64,000 nt of DNA from Cystobasidiopsis lactophilus (lineage: Eukaryota; Basidiomycota; Agaricostilbomycetes; Agaricostilbales; Chionosphaeraceae): positions 1,054,001-1,118,000 of the forward strand of contig BCIO01000003.1 of the NCBI GenBank assembly GCA_001599975.1, written 5' to 3'. The notes below the pieces were generated by a model. The model did no database searches. It was not told where the DNA came from and was given only the letters and a program-made list of their open reading frames with translations. Both the position numbers and the translations under genes were made by a program. This document shows positions 45,363-56,184 of this stretch, piece after piece. Positions within the stretch are counted from its first letter, which is position 1. Every line of letters begins with the position of its first letter.

Positions 45363-46090
45363 GTCTCGTTTGCATTTGATAATTGCTTCTCTTCTTGAAC
45401 CTTCTCTCGTCATATTGCACCCGTGTAAGCAGGCGAGGGCGGGAAAGGCGACCGCAGGTCAAGATGAGCATTTTTGGCTGAAGGTGGCAAATTCCATAAG
45501 TTTTGTCCTAACGCCACACACACTTCAATTGCTTTCCCACACAAGAACAAGCCTTTTCACACACACAACATGCTTGTCTTGCACGCACAACTTTCACTTT
45601 TGCACACCACTTTCCTTTCGCACGCACACAATTCGAGTTTGCACACACACAAAACTTTGCGCGCGCACACACAGATCATTTTTGCACACACCCAATTCTT
45701 TTGCGCACTCATCTCACAGATCATGCCTATTGCCTGTATAGCTTGCTGTCATGATATTCTGGGCGAGTTTGTGTTTCAAAGCGACGAGCCTTGCTTGCCG
45801 GCCTCCCGACAACACCTTTGCTCCTTCCTTCTCTTGCGCAACGGCCACATTCATTTCCAAGACTCTTCAAGGAACCACAACTTCTGCGCCCAAGAGATTC
45901 GTTTGGCCGGCGTAAGCTGCGGAGGTGCTCTTGTTCTGTTTCCTCCACCTCATCAACTTTCGTCCGAGCCGACTACCACCACAGATCTCCCGCTTCATCA
46001 ACTGATTGCCAGTGACGGGTTTATTGAGCAAAGCATCGACGCCAATTTACTCGGACCACCTAAGAACGAAAAAAATCAACGCGCTCACAA
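45363..46090. other. intergenic region upstream of the Cys-rich gene
   Basis: 728 nt. Apart from the CA-rich array listed separately, no gene or RNA is recognised; an open plus-strand frame through the array is low-complexity. Confidence 0.4.
45511..45720. repeat. CA-rich imperfect tandem array
   Basis: About ten units of 18-25 nt, each a CTTTT- or TTTTGC-type pyrimidine block followed by (CA)n such as CGCACACACA. Units differ in length and in the CA count, so this is a degenerate minisatellite rather than a simple microsatellite. It lies about 370 nt upstream of the Cys-rich gene start. Confidence 0.75.
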
Positions 46091-46847
46091 ATGGCCATCC
46101 TCCGCTGCAGCGCCTGCCGCGAGGAGCAAGGCATGATGCCCGTCCAACCTCTTCTTCTCGACGAATATGGCCGCATCGTCCAAGAGGGAGATTGGCTCTT
46201 TGATCCAGAGACCGGTCGGTGCATATCGGAGGGCGGCCGGGTTCCCTTTCGTCGACGTTGTGTGATGTGTTTTGCTCCCGGGTAAGACTGCATGCATCAT
46301 CTCAAGATGAACAGCCCGCTTATTTTCAATGGATGGCAGGCCTGCGACCTGCGACCTTTACTCTTCGCGGCCCCCTGCCCCGCCCGTCTTTCGCAACCCG
46401 TCGGCTGCTCGTGTTGCTCTGGACCGACAATCTGCGCCTGAAGCACCTCAGACCACGTTCTCTACTCGCAAGAGGCCGTGCGGCTGCAGCGGCGGCCGTT
46501 GCCAGTTGCGCGCCGGCATTGGCGGCTGCGGGTGCTCTGCGAACGGAAAGGCGTGCAGCATTCTCTGCGGCTGCGGTGGACAGTACGTTTTCCTCTTTTC
46601 CTTCGGGCCGGGCGGGGGTGCTCAAATCTTGTGTGAGCAAAGCGTTTATGGCGACTGCCTTAACCCTTGCTCTCCCGCTATCAACGAGCCATATACAGGC
46701 ATGTGCACGTGCGGCAGCGGCTGTCAACCTCAAGCGGGAATGGGACCTAAGTGCAAGTGCGCCATGCTCGGTTATGGCTGCAGCGAGCGCTGTGGCTGTG
46801 GGGAAACTTGTCGCAACAATTACGGGCTGCACCCGGATAGGCAGTGA
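46091..46847 (+). CDS. cysteine-rich, probably metal-binding protein
   Basis: Two exons, 46091-46281 and 46340-46847, give 232 residues. The N-terminus MAILRCSACREEQGM...RRRCVMCFAPG has two CxxC pairs, which could form a zinc ribbon. The C-terminal 100 residues contain clusters CGCSGGRC, CGCSANGKACSILCGCGG, MCTCGSGC, PKCKCAMLGYGC and ERCGCGETCRNNYG, i.e. repeated CxC and CxCxxxxxC units as in metallothionein-like and CXC-type proteins. A central segment (..CLNPCSPAINEPYTG..) might contain a further intron, but phases favour a continuous exon. Binding of copper or zinc through thiolate clusters is inferred; DNA binding through a CXC fold is the alternative. Not recognised as a named family. 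Confidence 0.65.
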
Positions 46848-47157
46848 AGTCAGTTTGAGGGGCCAAATTTAATGGTCTACGCCAAGCAGTTTGGAATTGG
46901 AAAAAGTTAGACTTGGGATATACAAGACTCCAATCTCATTTGAGCTTTGAAAAAGGCGTCTTCTTCATTGCAAGTGAAGGCCGTAATGATAGAGCATCAG
47001 ACAATGCTCATGTGCTTCTTCTTATCATCTGCCATGGGCATCTCTTGCAGGTGGAAGGGCGGAGCAGAAGCCGGGCAAGGGCTCCTCGCTGTCGCTGGGT
47101 CCAAAGTCAGACCAGCGCTTCGGGTCTGTTCCCTGACTGAGCTTTTATCCTTGCAGA
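46848..47157. other. convergent intergenic region
   Basis: 310 nt between the 3' ends of two convergent genes. Nothing recognised. Confidence 0.4.
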
Positions 47158-48075
47158 TCAAAAGCACCAAAGCGCACCCGTGTCCTTCTCCTTGCCCTTC
47201 TCGGACTTCAAGGTGTCAGGCGCAGGTGACTTGAGGGTTAAGTTCGGCGAGGGCTTAGGGACAGAATGGGACTTCCGCAAAGACACGAGTTTAGCACGCA
47301 GCCTCTTCTTCGACTCTTCTCGGTCCAGAGTCAACCGAGCTTCGTAGTGGGCTTGCCGGTCTTCATACGCCTTCGCGAGCGGCAGAGGCCAGCCTCGGAA
47401 GCGGCCGAACGTCGACACCGCAAAGGTAAGCAACAAGATGAAAAGCCCAACAATGGTGCCACCAATGACGCCAGCGAGCGCGCCGTGGTTGGCGGTGCCA
47501 ACGTGGGTCGCCACCGAGCCCATGGCGCCGCAAGCCGCGCCGTAGCCGAGCATGATGAGGAAGTTGAACAGCGCCAGAGGAACAAAGATAAGCCAAGAGG
47601 CGTCGGCATGCAGCGACCAGCGCGCATAAGCTCGTTCTCTGTCTTGTTCGGACCGCGCCTTCTCTTCCGGGTGACGATAGACGCCAGTGAAGACAGACCG
47701 GAACCAGTCCGCCCGCGCTTCGGCACAAGATGCAATAACTCTCTCATATGTGTTAAAGAGCGAGACCAGCCAGAGCAAGTATAGTGGCGAAAGAATGAGA
47801 GAGCCGACTTCTCCAACAAAGGCGGCTTGATGGTAGTCGTATTTCAGCCCTGGGGCCTGGTCCAGATAGTCCTCGGTTTGCATCAAGCAAGCGTGACCAA
47901 TTAGCATGGCCAAGTTGCCCAAAAGCGAGCAAAAGGCCAAAGCCGAGATGAGGGCGACGATGAAGAGGAACCAGGACGAGAGAAGCGAGCGGACGATGAA
48001 GAAGGCGGGCTGTCCGCTACAGGCCCAGCGTTGCTCGGGCTCTGGGCCAGCCAGAGACGCCAGGGAAAAGGTCAT
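47158..48075 (-). CDS. multi-pass membrane protein of unknown function
   Basis: A single open frame of 305 residues from ATG 48075 (MTFSLASLAGPEPEQRW). Hydrophobic helices are seen at FFIVRSLLSSWFLFIVALIS and the following LLGNLAMLIGHACL, at VGSLILSPLYLLWLVSLF, at SWLIFVPLALFNFLIMLGYG, and at GALAGVIGGTIVGLFILLLT. A basic, charged tail begins RFRGWPLPLAKAYEDRQ and reads KRLRAKLVSLRKSHSVPKPS, giving four to five membrane passes with a cytosolic C-terminus. The frame is open about 27 codons further upstream but without ATG. No family is recognised. Unlike nearly all neighbours it appears intronless. Confidence 0.65.
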   Translation of the reverse strand: MTFSLASLAGPEPEQRWACSGQPAFFIVRSLLSSWFLFIVALISALAFCSLLGNLAMLIGHACLMQTEDYLDQAPGLKYDYHQAAFVGEVGSLILSPLYLLWLVSLFNTYERVIASCAEARADWFRSVFTGVYRHPEEKARSEQDRERAYARWSLHADASWLIFVPLALFNFLIMLGYGAACGAMGSVATHVGTANHGALAGVIGGTIVGLFILLLTFAVSTFGRFRGWPLPLAKAYEDRQAHYEARLTLDREESKKRLRAKLVSLRKSHSVPKPSPNLTLKSPAPDTLKSEKGKEKDTGALWCF

Positions 48076-48358
48076 TGTAGCGGTCCAGCTCCAAGGGGGA
48101 TTCCAAGGGCCATCTCTGCGTCCGACCTTGCCTGGCGGCGAACGAGGGCGGTGCAATGGCCTCTCGGTCTCGAATCACAACGCATTCATCTCGAGTACGC
48201 TTTAAGACGGCGATTGCCTCATTTCTGGTCAGGTAGCATCATTGCGCCCAGCAGAGAGTTGAGCAAGGGAGGTGCAGGCTCGGAAAAAGGTTTTGCCATG
48301 ACCGGCTCGCATCCGATCTCACCAAATTTACAATTCAATCTATAAGTATTCTAATGCA

Positions 48359-50109
48359 CTACACGCTGAACCCTTGACCAAAGTGAGCATTTCCCGCTGG
48401 CGCTGCGGGGTTGGTCTCCTCGTCCCATCGATTGAGGGCTTCGAGGGCGTCCACCCATTCCGCTTCGGTGCCATTGGGAGCGGTGAATCGGTGCTGAATG
48501 CCAAGTTTACTGGCTCGAGTCCACGCTCCATCAATTTTGAACGCGATCGCCGTGCGCCAAAATGCACGCCAGTCCTCGACAAAGTTGGCGTCCGGTCCTC
48601 TGGCAATGAGGTAGTCCGGCAGCGGGTAGCGCGACCTCTCACGCACGAAGCGAATGAGATTCTCCTGATAGGCTTCAGGGTCACCAGGGCCAACGAATTT
48701 GCTGCCGGTATCTGGTAAGATGAATGATCTCGATAAGACGGAGAAGGTTGGACACACTTTCCAACTTCCAAAGGCTCAAAGCCGCGACTTCTGAGATCCC
48801 GCTCCCAGGCCTCGATGCCCTCCCAGATCTCGTTATGAGACGGTAGAAAATCGTCTTGGGCAATGGCGTGAGCTGCCATCACCCCTTGCGCATAGGCGAG
48901 TGCCGCAGCGGCGGCGTGGTATGGCAAGCCGATAATAGCGAGACGGTTCGCAGGAATGGATGCCGCACCGGAGAAGCAGTGAAGATGGAGACCCCGCAGA
49001 TAGCGGCCGTTGGTAGTGAGACGTCGGTCTTCCGGGGCCTTGGAGCCCTTTGCGGTGGTAACTTCTTCCAGTTGGGTCAAGAACGGGATGCGAACTCTGA
49101 AGCCGGTGGCGGACCAGATCGACAAGTTCTCGTCTGGGATGACCGATCCGTCTTGGAGGTGCACGCCCTGTTTGGAGAAGTGCGAGATGCGGGGCTTCTT
49201 GATCGCGCCATCGACATGGGTGAAGAAGGTGTTGTCGTATGAATGGTAGACTTGATCAGCGACTGGCAAGCTGAAGCGGACGATGTCTGCCTCGGCTCGT
49301 GAGTTAAATGAGAAGAGGCAGGGCAGAAAGGAGCCGCAAACCATAGCCAGATGAACTGAAGCCCACAACTAGCAAGGTCCGGTCTTTAAGGTCTTGGGAC
49401 CCGCGATACCAAGCCGAGTGGCGGAGTCGACGGTCGCCGACGCTCAACCAATCCTCGATGCCGGTCCATGCGGGCGTGTACGGGAACGCATAGTGGCCGG
49501 TGGCAACAATCAGATGATCAAAACGGCGGTGGGAGATGGTCCCATCCTTCAGCTGGATCGAAAGCTGCCAGTCCTTGTCGTAGGTGGCGGACGAGACTTC
49601 GTGGCCGAGCCGGATGTGCTGCTCCAATTTCCGAGACTTCACCACGCCCTCGATGTACTGCTGGACGTCTTCTGCTGTCGGGAACAGACTCGTACTGGCC
49701 GGGAAGGGATGGTTCGGAAAGGAAACTGCGCGCCGACAAGAAAGCAAGAATTCAGCAAGTTGAAATTCTCATGGAGCGCAACGACGACTCACGAGGTGGC
49801 ACTGCACTCGCTACCAGGCCTTCGTACACCGGAGATCTATTCACAAACTCGTTTGCTCAGAAATCATGCCCGTTTCGATGACGGTCTGAGGAAGAGAACC
49901 CACTCTGGAATTGCTGGAAATGGTTGGCAGTCCAAGTCGTGCAGCCAAACCCCTCCTACTCCATGCCTTCTTTCAAAGAGTTCGATTTGGAATCCTTGTC
50001 GCGCTTCGATGGGCAAGTCGAGGAGCCCCAATAAGGCTGCAATGCCCGCCTTTCCTGCTCCGATAATCGCGATGGTTTTCTGTGCTCTCCTTTCTTGCGA
50101 GATGGCCAT
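48359..50109 (-). CDS. FAD-dependent flavin monooxygenase (FMO/Baeyer-Villiger type)
   Basis: Start MAISQERRAQKTIAIIGAGKAGIAALLGLLDL at 50109 carries the FAD-binding GxGxxG loop (GAGKAG). Next come FQIELFERRHGVGGVW, then FPNHPFPASTSLFPTAEDVQQYIEGVV and FDHLIVATGHYAFPYTP (the ATG motif of the family), TLLVVGFSSSGYD as the NADPH-binding GxSxSG loop, and LSIWSATGFRVRIPFL. The C-terminal exon includes FVGPGDPEAYQENLIRFVRERSRYPLPDY and ends GNAHFGQGFSV at 48359. It belongs to the FMO-like class B flavin monooxygenases that insert one oxygen atom into N, S or C compounds. The substrate is unknown. It is divergent from the Dal5-type permease across 381 nt. Confidence 0.85.
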
Positions 50110-50490
50110 GGTTGTCCAAGTGGCAGCAACGTGTGCTTTGTATGCTCGGGCAGACACGCAACTCCTCTCAGGACAATAATGCGGACCCGAATCGGCACGA
50201 CTGTGGCGGCGTCTCACCATTGAAATTCCAATGGCGTCTTCTCGGCGCGTACCTATCTACCGCACCGATCTTCATGGCAGCGGTAAAGCCTCCTCAGATT
50301 TACCGAAAAGTCCTTTGCCATTAAGCGCGCCGTGTCGAAAGCCAATGGCGTGCGAACTTCTTGCCGGCTTTGTGTGGGTGCGAATTCAGACAGAAACTTG
50401 CACCATCGCTGTCCGGGCGGAGCAGGTGCCGTTCCTGCATGACCGGGTTCTGTCTGAAATCTTTCTTCACCACTGTTCACAAGCCAAAAG
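50110..50490. other. divergent intergenic region between FMO and MFS genes
   Basis: 381 nt, the probable shared promoter of the monooxygenase and the permease. No conserved site identified. Confidence 0.4.
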
Positions 50491-52699
50491 ATGTCCGAAA
50501 GCTTTGACGAGAAGAAAGTCGACGGGGAGCCTCACACGCCAGTTCTCAAAGTCGACGCCCCGCGTCGCCACAAATGGCTTGGGTGAGCCCATCTGCCCGC
50601 ACCAGGTGCGAATGATTTTAAGATTTATTCGCAGCTACATCTGGGACACGGCAAATAATACTAAGGAGGAGCGCCGCCTGCTGTTCAAAGTTGACGCTGC
50701 CATCTTGACCATCTTCTCGGTAAGCTCTCGCTGGCCCTTTTAATCCACAATCAAAGTGTCTGAACCGGTTGTCCAGCTCGGGTACTTCGTCAAGTCGTGG
50801 GTCCTCGCTGGGGCCAAGCTGGGCTTCGCGCCACTCTCCTTCTCACTCCTTGTCTTCCTGCAGCCTGGATCAGAGCAACGTCAACAATGCGTTTCTTAGC
50901 GGCATGAAAGAAGATCTGTCCATGTTCGGTAACGAATTGGTGCACGCGCAGACTGTGTAAGTCATAATCTTCTTCAGTTTTCGTCTTTTTTTCACCGGTT
51001 TGATTCAATTGGCTTTAGGTACAATACGGGGTACATCTTGGGACAGCTCCCATTCAATTTGCTGCTCACTCGAGTGCCGGCGCATTGGGCGATTCCGGCC
51101 ATCGAGATCGGTGTGGGACTGGCGACCCTTGGAAACTATGCTGTCAAGGGCATGGTGTGTCTCTCTCTCATCAGACCGATTGACGAGAAATAACGAGATG
51201 CACAGCCCGGCTTGTTCGCTTGCCGCTTCCTGGCCGGATTTTTCGAGGCTGGCTAGTTCGGCTTTTCATCTCCTGCTCTCCTGAGTTTGACCTGATCTCT
51301 CTCGCAGCTTCCCTGGCGTCTTCTACATCCTGAGCAGCTGGTACACACCCCTGGAGTTGGGCAAGAGGTCAGGGCTGTTTTACGCCTCTGGTGCCTTGGG
51401 ATCGATGTTCAGCGGCTTTCTTCAAACTGCTGGTGCGCAGCAGTCTTTCCTTCTCCATTCGAGAGTGTAATCTGACATGGATGATTGCTCGGATAGCCTA
51501 CAAGAATCTGAATCACGTCAATGGATTGGCTGGATGGCGGTGGTGAGCCCGGCTCATGTGCGACATCGCAACCCCTTTAACGATGCGTTGATCAGGCTGT
51601 TCATTATTGATGCCATCTTCACCTTTGGCGTCGCTATCCTCGGCTTCTTCTTCATGTGCGCTACTTCGACGTACACCCATCGAAACCTCTTCTAACGAGT
51701 CTCGCACAGTCCTGATATCCCTTGGCACGCCAAACCGACTTTCTTGCTATCAGAGAAGGACATCACTCTCGCCAAGACTCGCATGGCCAAAGTCGAACGG
51801 GCTCCTCCCTCGCCATGGAGCTGGGCCAAGCTCAGGCGCATCATCCTGTCTTGGGAGTTCTACCTCTTCACGATCATGTACGCTCTCTACAACTCTGGCC
51901 TCCCGCAACCGGCAATGGGCTACTGGCTGAAGAGCTTCAACGCCACCGCCACGAGACCGGCACCCGTTCCGGGCCGTTCGTACACCATCCCCCAAATCAA
52001 CCTTCTCCCCTTGCCCTACTTGGCCATCAGCGCTACAAGCACCATCTTGTTCAACTGGGTCTCGGATGGGCCGCTCAATGGGCGAAGATGGCCAATCATC
52101 CTGCTCTGCGCTTTCGGCAATTTCGCTGTGTCTTTGGGATTGCGCCAACTTCCCGTCTACGGGCACGATGCAGGGCACTTTGCTTTGTACTGGATGACAT
52201 ATATCGGCGCTGGTGCTGGTGTCGCTATTCTGGCTTGGGCGGCTGAGACAACGCAGTACGACAACGAACTTCGCGCAATCGTTATCGCCTCTTGCAACAC
52301 TCTGGCTTTCATTCTTCAAGCGATCGTTCCTAACTTTGTTTGGAAGGTGTGTTCGTCCTCTTCTGGATGTAGGACACTATTGACGCCACACTGGGGCAGA
52401 CCGTCAACTTTCCGGCCGCTCGAGTTGGCTTCACCTATTCGATGAGCTTGTCGATCGTCGAGAGTGAGTGGACCTTTCTACTCTGCGGCTCGCCATTGGC
52501 TTATAAGGCATTAGTTGTCGAGGTGCTGCTCGTCTTGTTCATCACGACCAAGATCTACAAGCGCGCCACTCGCACAAGAGACGAAGAGACTGCCATCTCG
52601 TCCGCGGCAGGCACAGAGCAAGAGAAGGAAGACCTCTACCTGGCTTCCCTCCCTCAGCCCGAGATGCCAGTCCTTGCAACGTTGACATCTCGCCACTAG
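50491..52699 (+). CDS. MFS transporter, Dal5/allantoate permease (ACS) family
   Basis: Start MSESFDEKKVDGEPHTPVLK at 50491. Conserved blocks: EERRLLFKVDAAILTIFS, GYFVKSLDQSNVNNAFLSGMKEDLSM (helix 1, a diagnostic Dal5-family segment), YNTGYILGQLPFNLLLTRV, LFACRFLAGFFEA spliced to GYFPGVFYILSSWYTPLELGKRSG, then FIIDAIFTFGVAILGFFF, PQPAMGYWLKSFN and YTIPQINLLPLPYLAISA. The C-terminal half has ILLCAFGNFAVSLGLR, DNELRAIVIASCNTLAF and a hydrophilic tail RATRTRDEETAISSAAG. About eight short introns interrupt it. Family members import organic anions such as allantoate, ureidosuccinate, nicotinate or biotin precursors. The neighbouring monooxygenase suggests use of an organic nitrogen or acid source. 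Confidence 0.88.
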
Positions 52700-53313
52700 A
52701 TGTCGGGACACTTGGGGAAATGGGTTGTGAGCCGCAGGCCAATGTCGAGGGCAAACCGGGGCGCCCTTCTGCAATCGATGACTGCTGAATGCTACTTTGC
52801 TTTGATTTTCTGACACTTGTGCGAGCCATCGACACGGCCCCTGCGACGCTGAAAGCTCTTGCATCCGCTGGCCCTGAACTCGCTCTGCTGCCAACTTTGC
52901 CCTCCTTCCGGAAAGTTGATTCCGGAAATCCTGGCCGTCTTTGTTCTATTCGAGTCTAGCACGTCTGCTGAGGCGATGCAACCGGGTGACTTAGCAATAG
53001 TGATGCTGCGCCCTGCCAGGCTTCGCCGGTTGCTACTCGCCGGATGTCTCAGCTCGGGCGCTTTCAGCAGCTCGCCGTCTCCCGGGCTTCTCAAATGGCG
53101 TCTTCGATATCCACGGTTAGGTAGAATAGATATCTACGGACGTCCGACTGAGGAGGCACGTTTACGTTGCCGAGCGACCGAGGCCATTAGGCAAGATTCA
53201 AAGCACGCTGCCGCCGTCCTGATGGCGACATCTATTCGCGTTAAGCGCCTCTTTGTTCTCAGTTTTGGGACCGCCTTTCATACGAAGCTTCTTCACACAA
53301 CCCATAACAAAGA
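52700..53313. other. intergenic region
   Basis: 614 nt. A plus-strand frame of 185 codons (52859-53416) overlaps the next gene out of frame and looks non-coding. No other signal. Confidence 0.35.
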
Positions 53314-54241
53314 ATGTCCCCTGTTGCTCCACCCGACAGGCCTCTTTTTGAACACAAGAAGGCGGACTACGAGGCGACCCCGTATCGCTTCATTGTCCCC
53401 ATCAAGAGGCGACTAGACCTCTCCTTTGAGCAGTTCTCTTTGGTACTTTCCGCTCCCTTCAGGCAACCGATGGAGCAAAGCTGAGCTCGAGTGCAGGACT
53501 ATGTCAAGAAGATTGGGCCCCTTGTCCAGGTGCGATTGGAGAGCCCGCTTCCCGTGCAGGACTACGCTGATTCTGCCAAGTAGGACGTCGACTTGTACCA
53601 CATAAACTACACCGAAGGCGAAATCACCATCAACGGCGAGAAGTACACTGGTTGGGCAGCGCTCCAGTACAAGAATGGGGACGACTACCGAGCCACCCGC
53701 GTCGCGCGAACTGCAAGCGGCTGGTACAACATTGTTGGGCCCGTCGAACGTGGTTTGATGAGAGGCGAACGTGAGCATTTGTACGGTTCCGAACCGTGGG
53801 TCGTGCTGATGTGTGTGGCGCCTGTAGCTCCTCACTTGTCGCCTGTTGTCTGGTTTGGTTTCCTCGACCCTTCGCAGGCCACGTTCCGCAATGCTGTCGA
53901 CCGATTTGCTTTCGCCATCAAGAAGGCCGACTCCATCTCCAAGGAAGATTTCGAAGCATCGCTCAAAAAGGTGGACGCTCTCAAGTCGGTGCCAAGCCTG
54001 GCTCGTGTTGAATATGTGGGTTTTTTCGCATCATCTGAGGGACTGGAAGGTTGTAGTGACCGCTTTTTGCCGGTAGCTGTTCCCTCACCCTGATGGCACT
54101 GGCTTGTTCGACACCGAGCACGTCACCAAACCGGATGCTGTCGCCTTTATCGATGTTCCGAAGGGTCTCACCAATCAGGACAAGAGCTACGTGGACGAGT
54201 CCACTGCGGCCAAGAGCCGTCCTAAGGTCGAGGAGGCGTAG
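53314..54241 (+). CDS. conserved-looking protein of unknown function
   Basis: Exon 1 (53314-53442) reads MSPVAPPDRPLFEHKKADYE and ends LDLSFEQFSL. Exon 2 (53497-53529) reads DYVKKIGPLVQ. Exon 3 from 53584 reads DVDLYHINYTEGEITINGEK, YTGWAALQYKNGDDYRATR and TASGWYNIVGPVERGLMRGER, then FRNAVDRFAFAIKKADSISKEDFEASLKKVD. The last exon is LFPHPDGTGLFDTEHVTKPDAVAFIDVPKG, ending RPKVEEA at 54241. Exons 1 and 2 end in phase 0. A compact beta-rich domain followed by a helical segment is likely. I do not recognise a family. Part of exon 3 (53770-53878) could be an in-phase intron. It lies between the Dal5-type permease and the dehydrogenase. Confidence 0.6.
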
Positions 54242-54830
54242 GTTCAGTCCTTCTTGCCACTCTCGGGACTTTCCCGCTTGAAGTTTTGCGCAGTTTGAAA
54301 GCTCTGGTTGGCTCTAACGGTACTGTCACGTACGAATGGGTTGTGAATGCTGTGTACCAGATTCCTAGGTCCAAGGCTGGACATGACTTTGCCTAAGGGT
54401 GTTGAAGGGCTACCTTGAAATCCATCCATTCTGCCTTATTGCGACGCCTTTTGAGATTTCGATAGTATACCACTTCTTTGGGGCCCGCTTCAGGCTAATA
54501 CAACCACATTTCTTGAGTTTGCCACTGCGTGCCTGCGGAGTCCCGGACTTCTGCCTCTGTTGCCACTCTGAATGCAAAGAACGCCATTGCTTTTACACCC
54601 GCTCTGTCCCGGTATAGCTGTGGTCTTACGCTGCCGGCACCACGTTGCCGCTGGCGCTTGCCGAAATGTCCTGAAAGCAAAATGGCACCTTTGAATTGCG
54701 GATCGGTCGCACCCGAGGGCATGTCGAATCGGGTGCACATGCCTTTGCTTTTGTCTGCAGCGTGTGAGAATTGGCCGTGGCTTGCAGCTCCAAAAGATCT
54801 TGACCGTCTTGGGGTGCTGTTCTATTGAAA
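54242..54830. other. intergenic region
   Basis: 589 nt. Minus-strand frames of about 80 codons occur but have no recognisable domain. It holds the promoter of the dehydrogenase. Confidence 0.35.
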
Positions 54831-56184
54831 ATGTCCACGCCTTCGCCTGTTGCTGGAGGCACCTCGCTGGGAAGTTTTCCTGGCGTTGCTCTCATTACTG
54901 GTGAGCCAACACTTACTCAAGAGACCATGGCTAACAGATGAACAGGGGGTGGATCTGGACTGTACGATTCTCTCGCCTTTCCGCTGGCATTGCCAGTCTG
55001 TTGACGCTTTCCTCCACTCCAGGGGTCGCGCTTCCGCCTTGGCCTTTGCTAGGTAACAATTCGAATCGCCATCCTTGGAATTGTCTCATCGAGGCTCCGA
55101 GCAGAGCTGGAGCAAGATTGCTGCTGGTCGACCTGTCCGAGAAAGGGCTGAAGGAGACGCAAGATCTGGTCTTACAAGCCAATCCCAAGTTCACCGAGAA
55201 ACACGTCAAGACGTTCACGATAGACGTCACCAACAAAGAGGCCACCAAGGCTTTCTTTGACGCCATCCCCTCTTTGGAAGGGTTCGGCCGGATTGACTAC
55301 GTCCTCAACGCCGCTGGGATTGCCAACCCTCGTCATGAGCGACCTGGGATTGGCGACGATGACAGTATTCTCGAGTTTGAAGAGAGGACGTATCAGGTCA
55401 ACCAGATCGCAGTGCACCGTTGGCTGCACTACGAGATCAAGCTCCTCAAGCAGCAAGAGCTTCAACCTGGCACCCTGGCCTCGCTTGATCCGGAACGAGC
55501 CAAGGTTCCTGGGTACCGAGGCGCTATTGTCAATTTTGCGTCGTATGCGGCTTTGCACGGCAGCGTCAACAAGAAAGTGGTCACCGCTTCCTACACGGTT
55601 TCCAAGACGGCCGTGGTTGGCCTCACACGGAATGCCGCAGTGACTGCTGCTCGTATGTACTTCCCATCAATTCGCTCATCAACTAGCTCAAATGAAGAGA
55701 CCAGCGCATGGAATTCGGGTCAATGTGCTCGTACGCCTCTCTCTCTCTGTCTGACTTGGGGCTTGGACATGCCTCAAAAGTCCTACAGTGTCCAGGAATG
55801 ATCAAGACCCCCATGCTGGCAGGGGCCTCGGGCACTCCTGAGGAGATCGAGGCAAAGTTCACGGCCGCCGCAGCCACCATGCCGGAGAGACGACTGGGAG
55901 TTCCAAGCGAAGTGGCGGACTTGTGCCTGTGGGTTGTTCCCCTTTACTCTCTGCATCATTTTAAGCAAGCTGATTGTCGCCGCCGGAACAGGTTCCTGTG
56001 CTCCGAGCGGGCCACCTATATCAACGGGGCGGTGATTCCCATTGGTGAGTGGCAACCTCTGTCCCTCTCTCCAGCTTTCGTGACTTTCGTTAATATGTTT
56101 TAATAGATGGAGGTAGGCTGCTGCACTCACAATGCTAACCTTCCTGACTCATGGACGATATTCACAGCTTGGACTTGCGAGTGA
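54831..56184 (+). CDS. short-chain dehydrogenase/reductase (SDR)
   Basis: Exons at the start: 54831-54900, 54946-54961 (16 nt), 55023-55052 (30 nt) and 55105-55652; they join in phase to give ALITG-GGSGL-GRASALAFAR-AGARLLLVDLSEKG, i.e. the NAD(P) TGxxxGxG loop. The core continues FTIDVTNKEATKAFFD, RIDYVLNAAGIANP (NAG motif), IVNFASYAALHG (catalytic Ser) and ASYTVSKTAVVGLTRNAA (catalytic YxxxK). Further exons add QMKRPAHGIRVNVL, CPGMIKTPMLAG and VPSEVADLCLW, then FLCSERATYINGAVIPI, a 6-nt micro-exon (DG) and AWTCE. This is a classical SDR of about 330 residues that oxidises or reduces an alcohol/ketone. Substrate unknown; all catalytic residues present. Confidence 0.88.
54946..54961 (+). other. 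16-nt micro-exon in the SDR nucleotide-binding loop
   Basis: GGGGTGGATCTGGACT between an AACAG acceptor and a GTACGA donor. It encodes the GGSGL part of TGGGSGLG; leaving it out destroys the cofactor loop and the frame. Confidence 0.75.
56107..56112 (+). other. 6-nt micro-exon in the SDR gene
   Basis: ATGGAG between an intron ending TTTAATAG (56045-56106) and one starting GTAGGC (56113-56167, ending TTCACAG). It supplies the Asp-Gly of the SDR C-terminal PIDGxW/PxDGG motif. Confidence 0.7.

Noticed and set aside
52859-53416. A 185-codon plus-strand open frame
   Set aside because: It overlaps the better supported gene at 53314 in another frame and has no recognisable domain.
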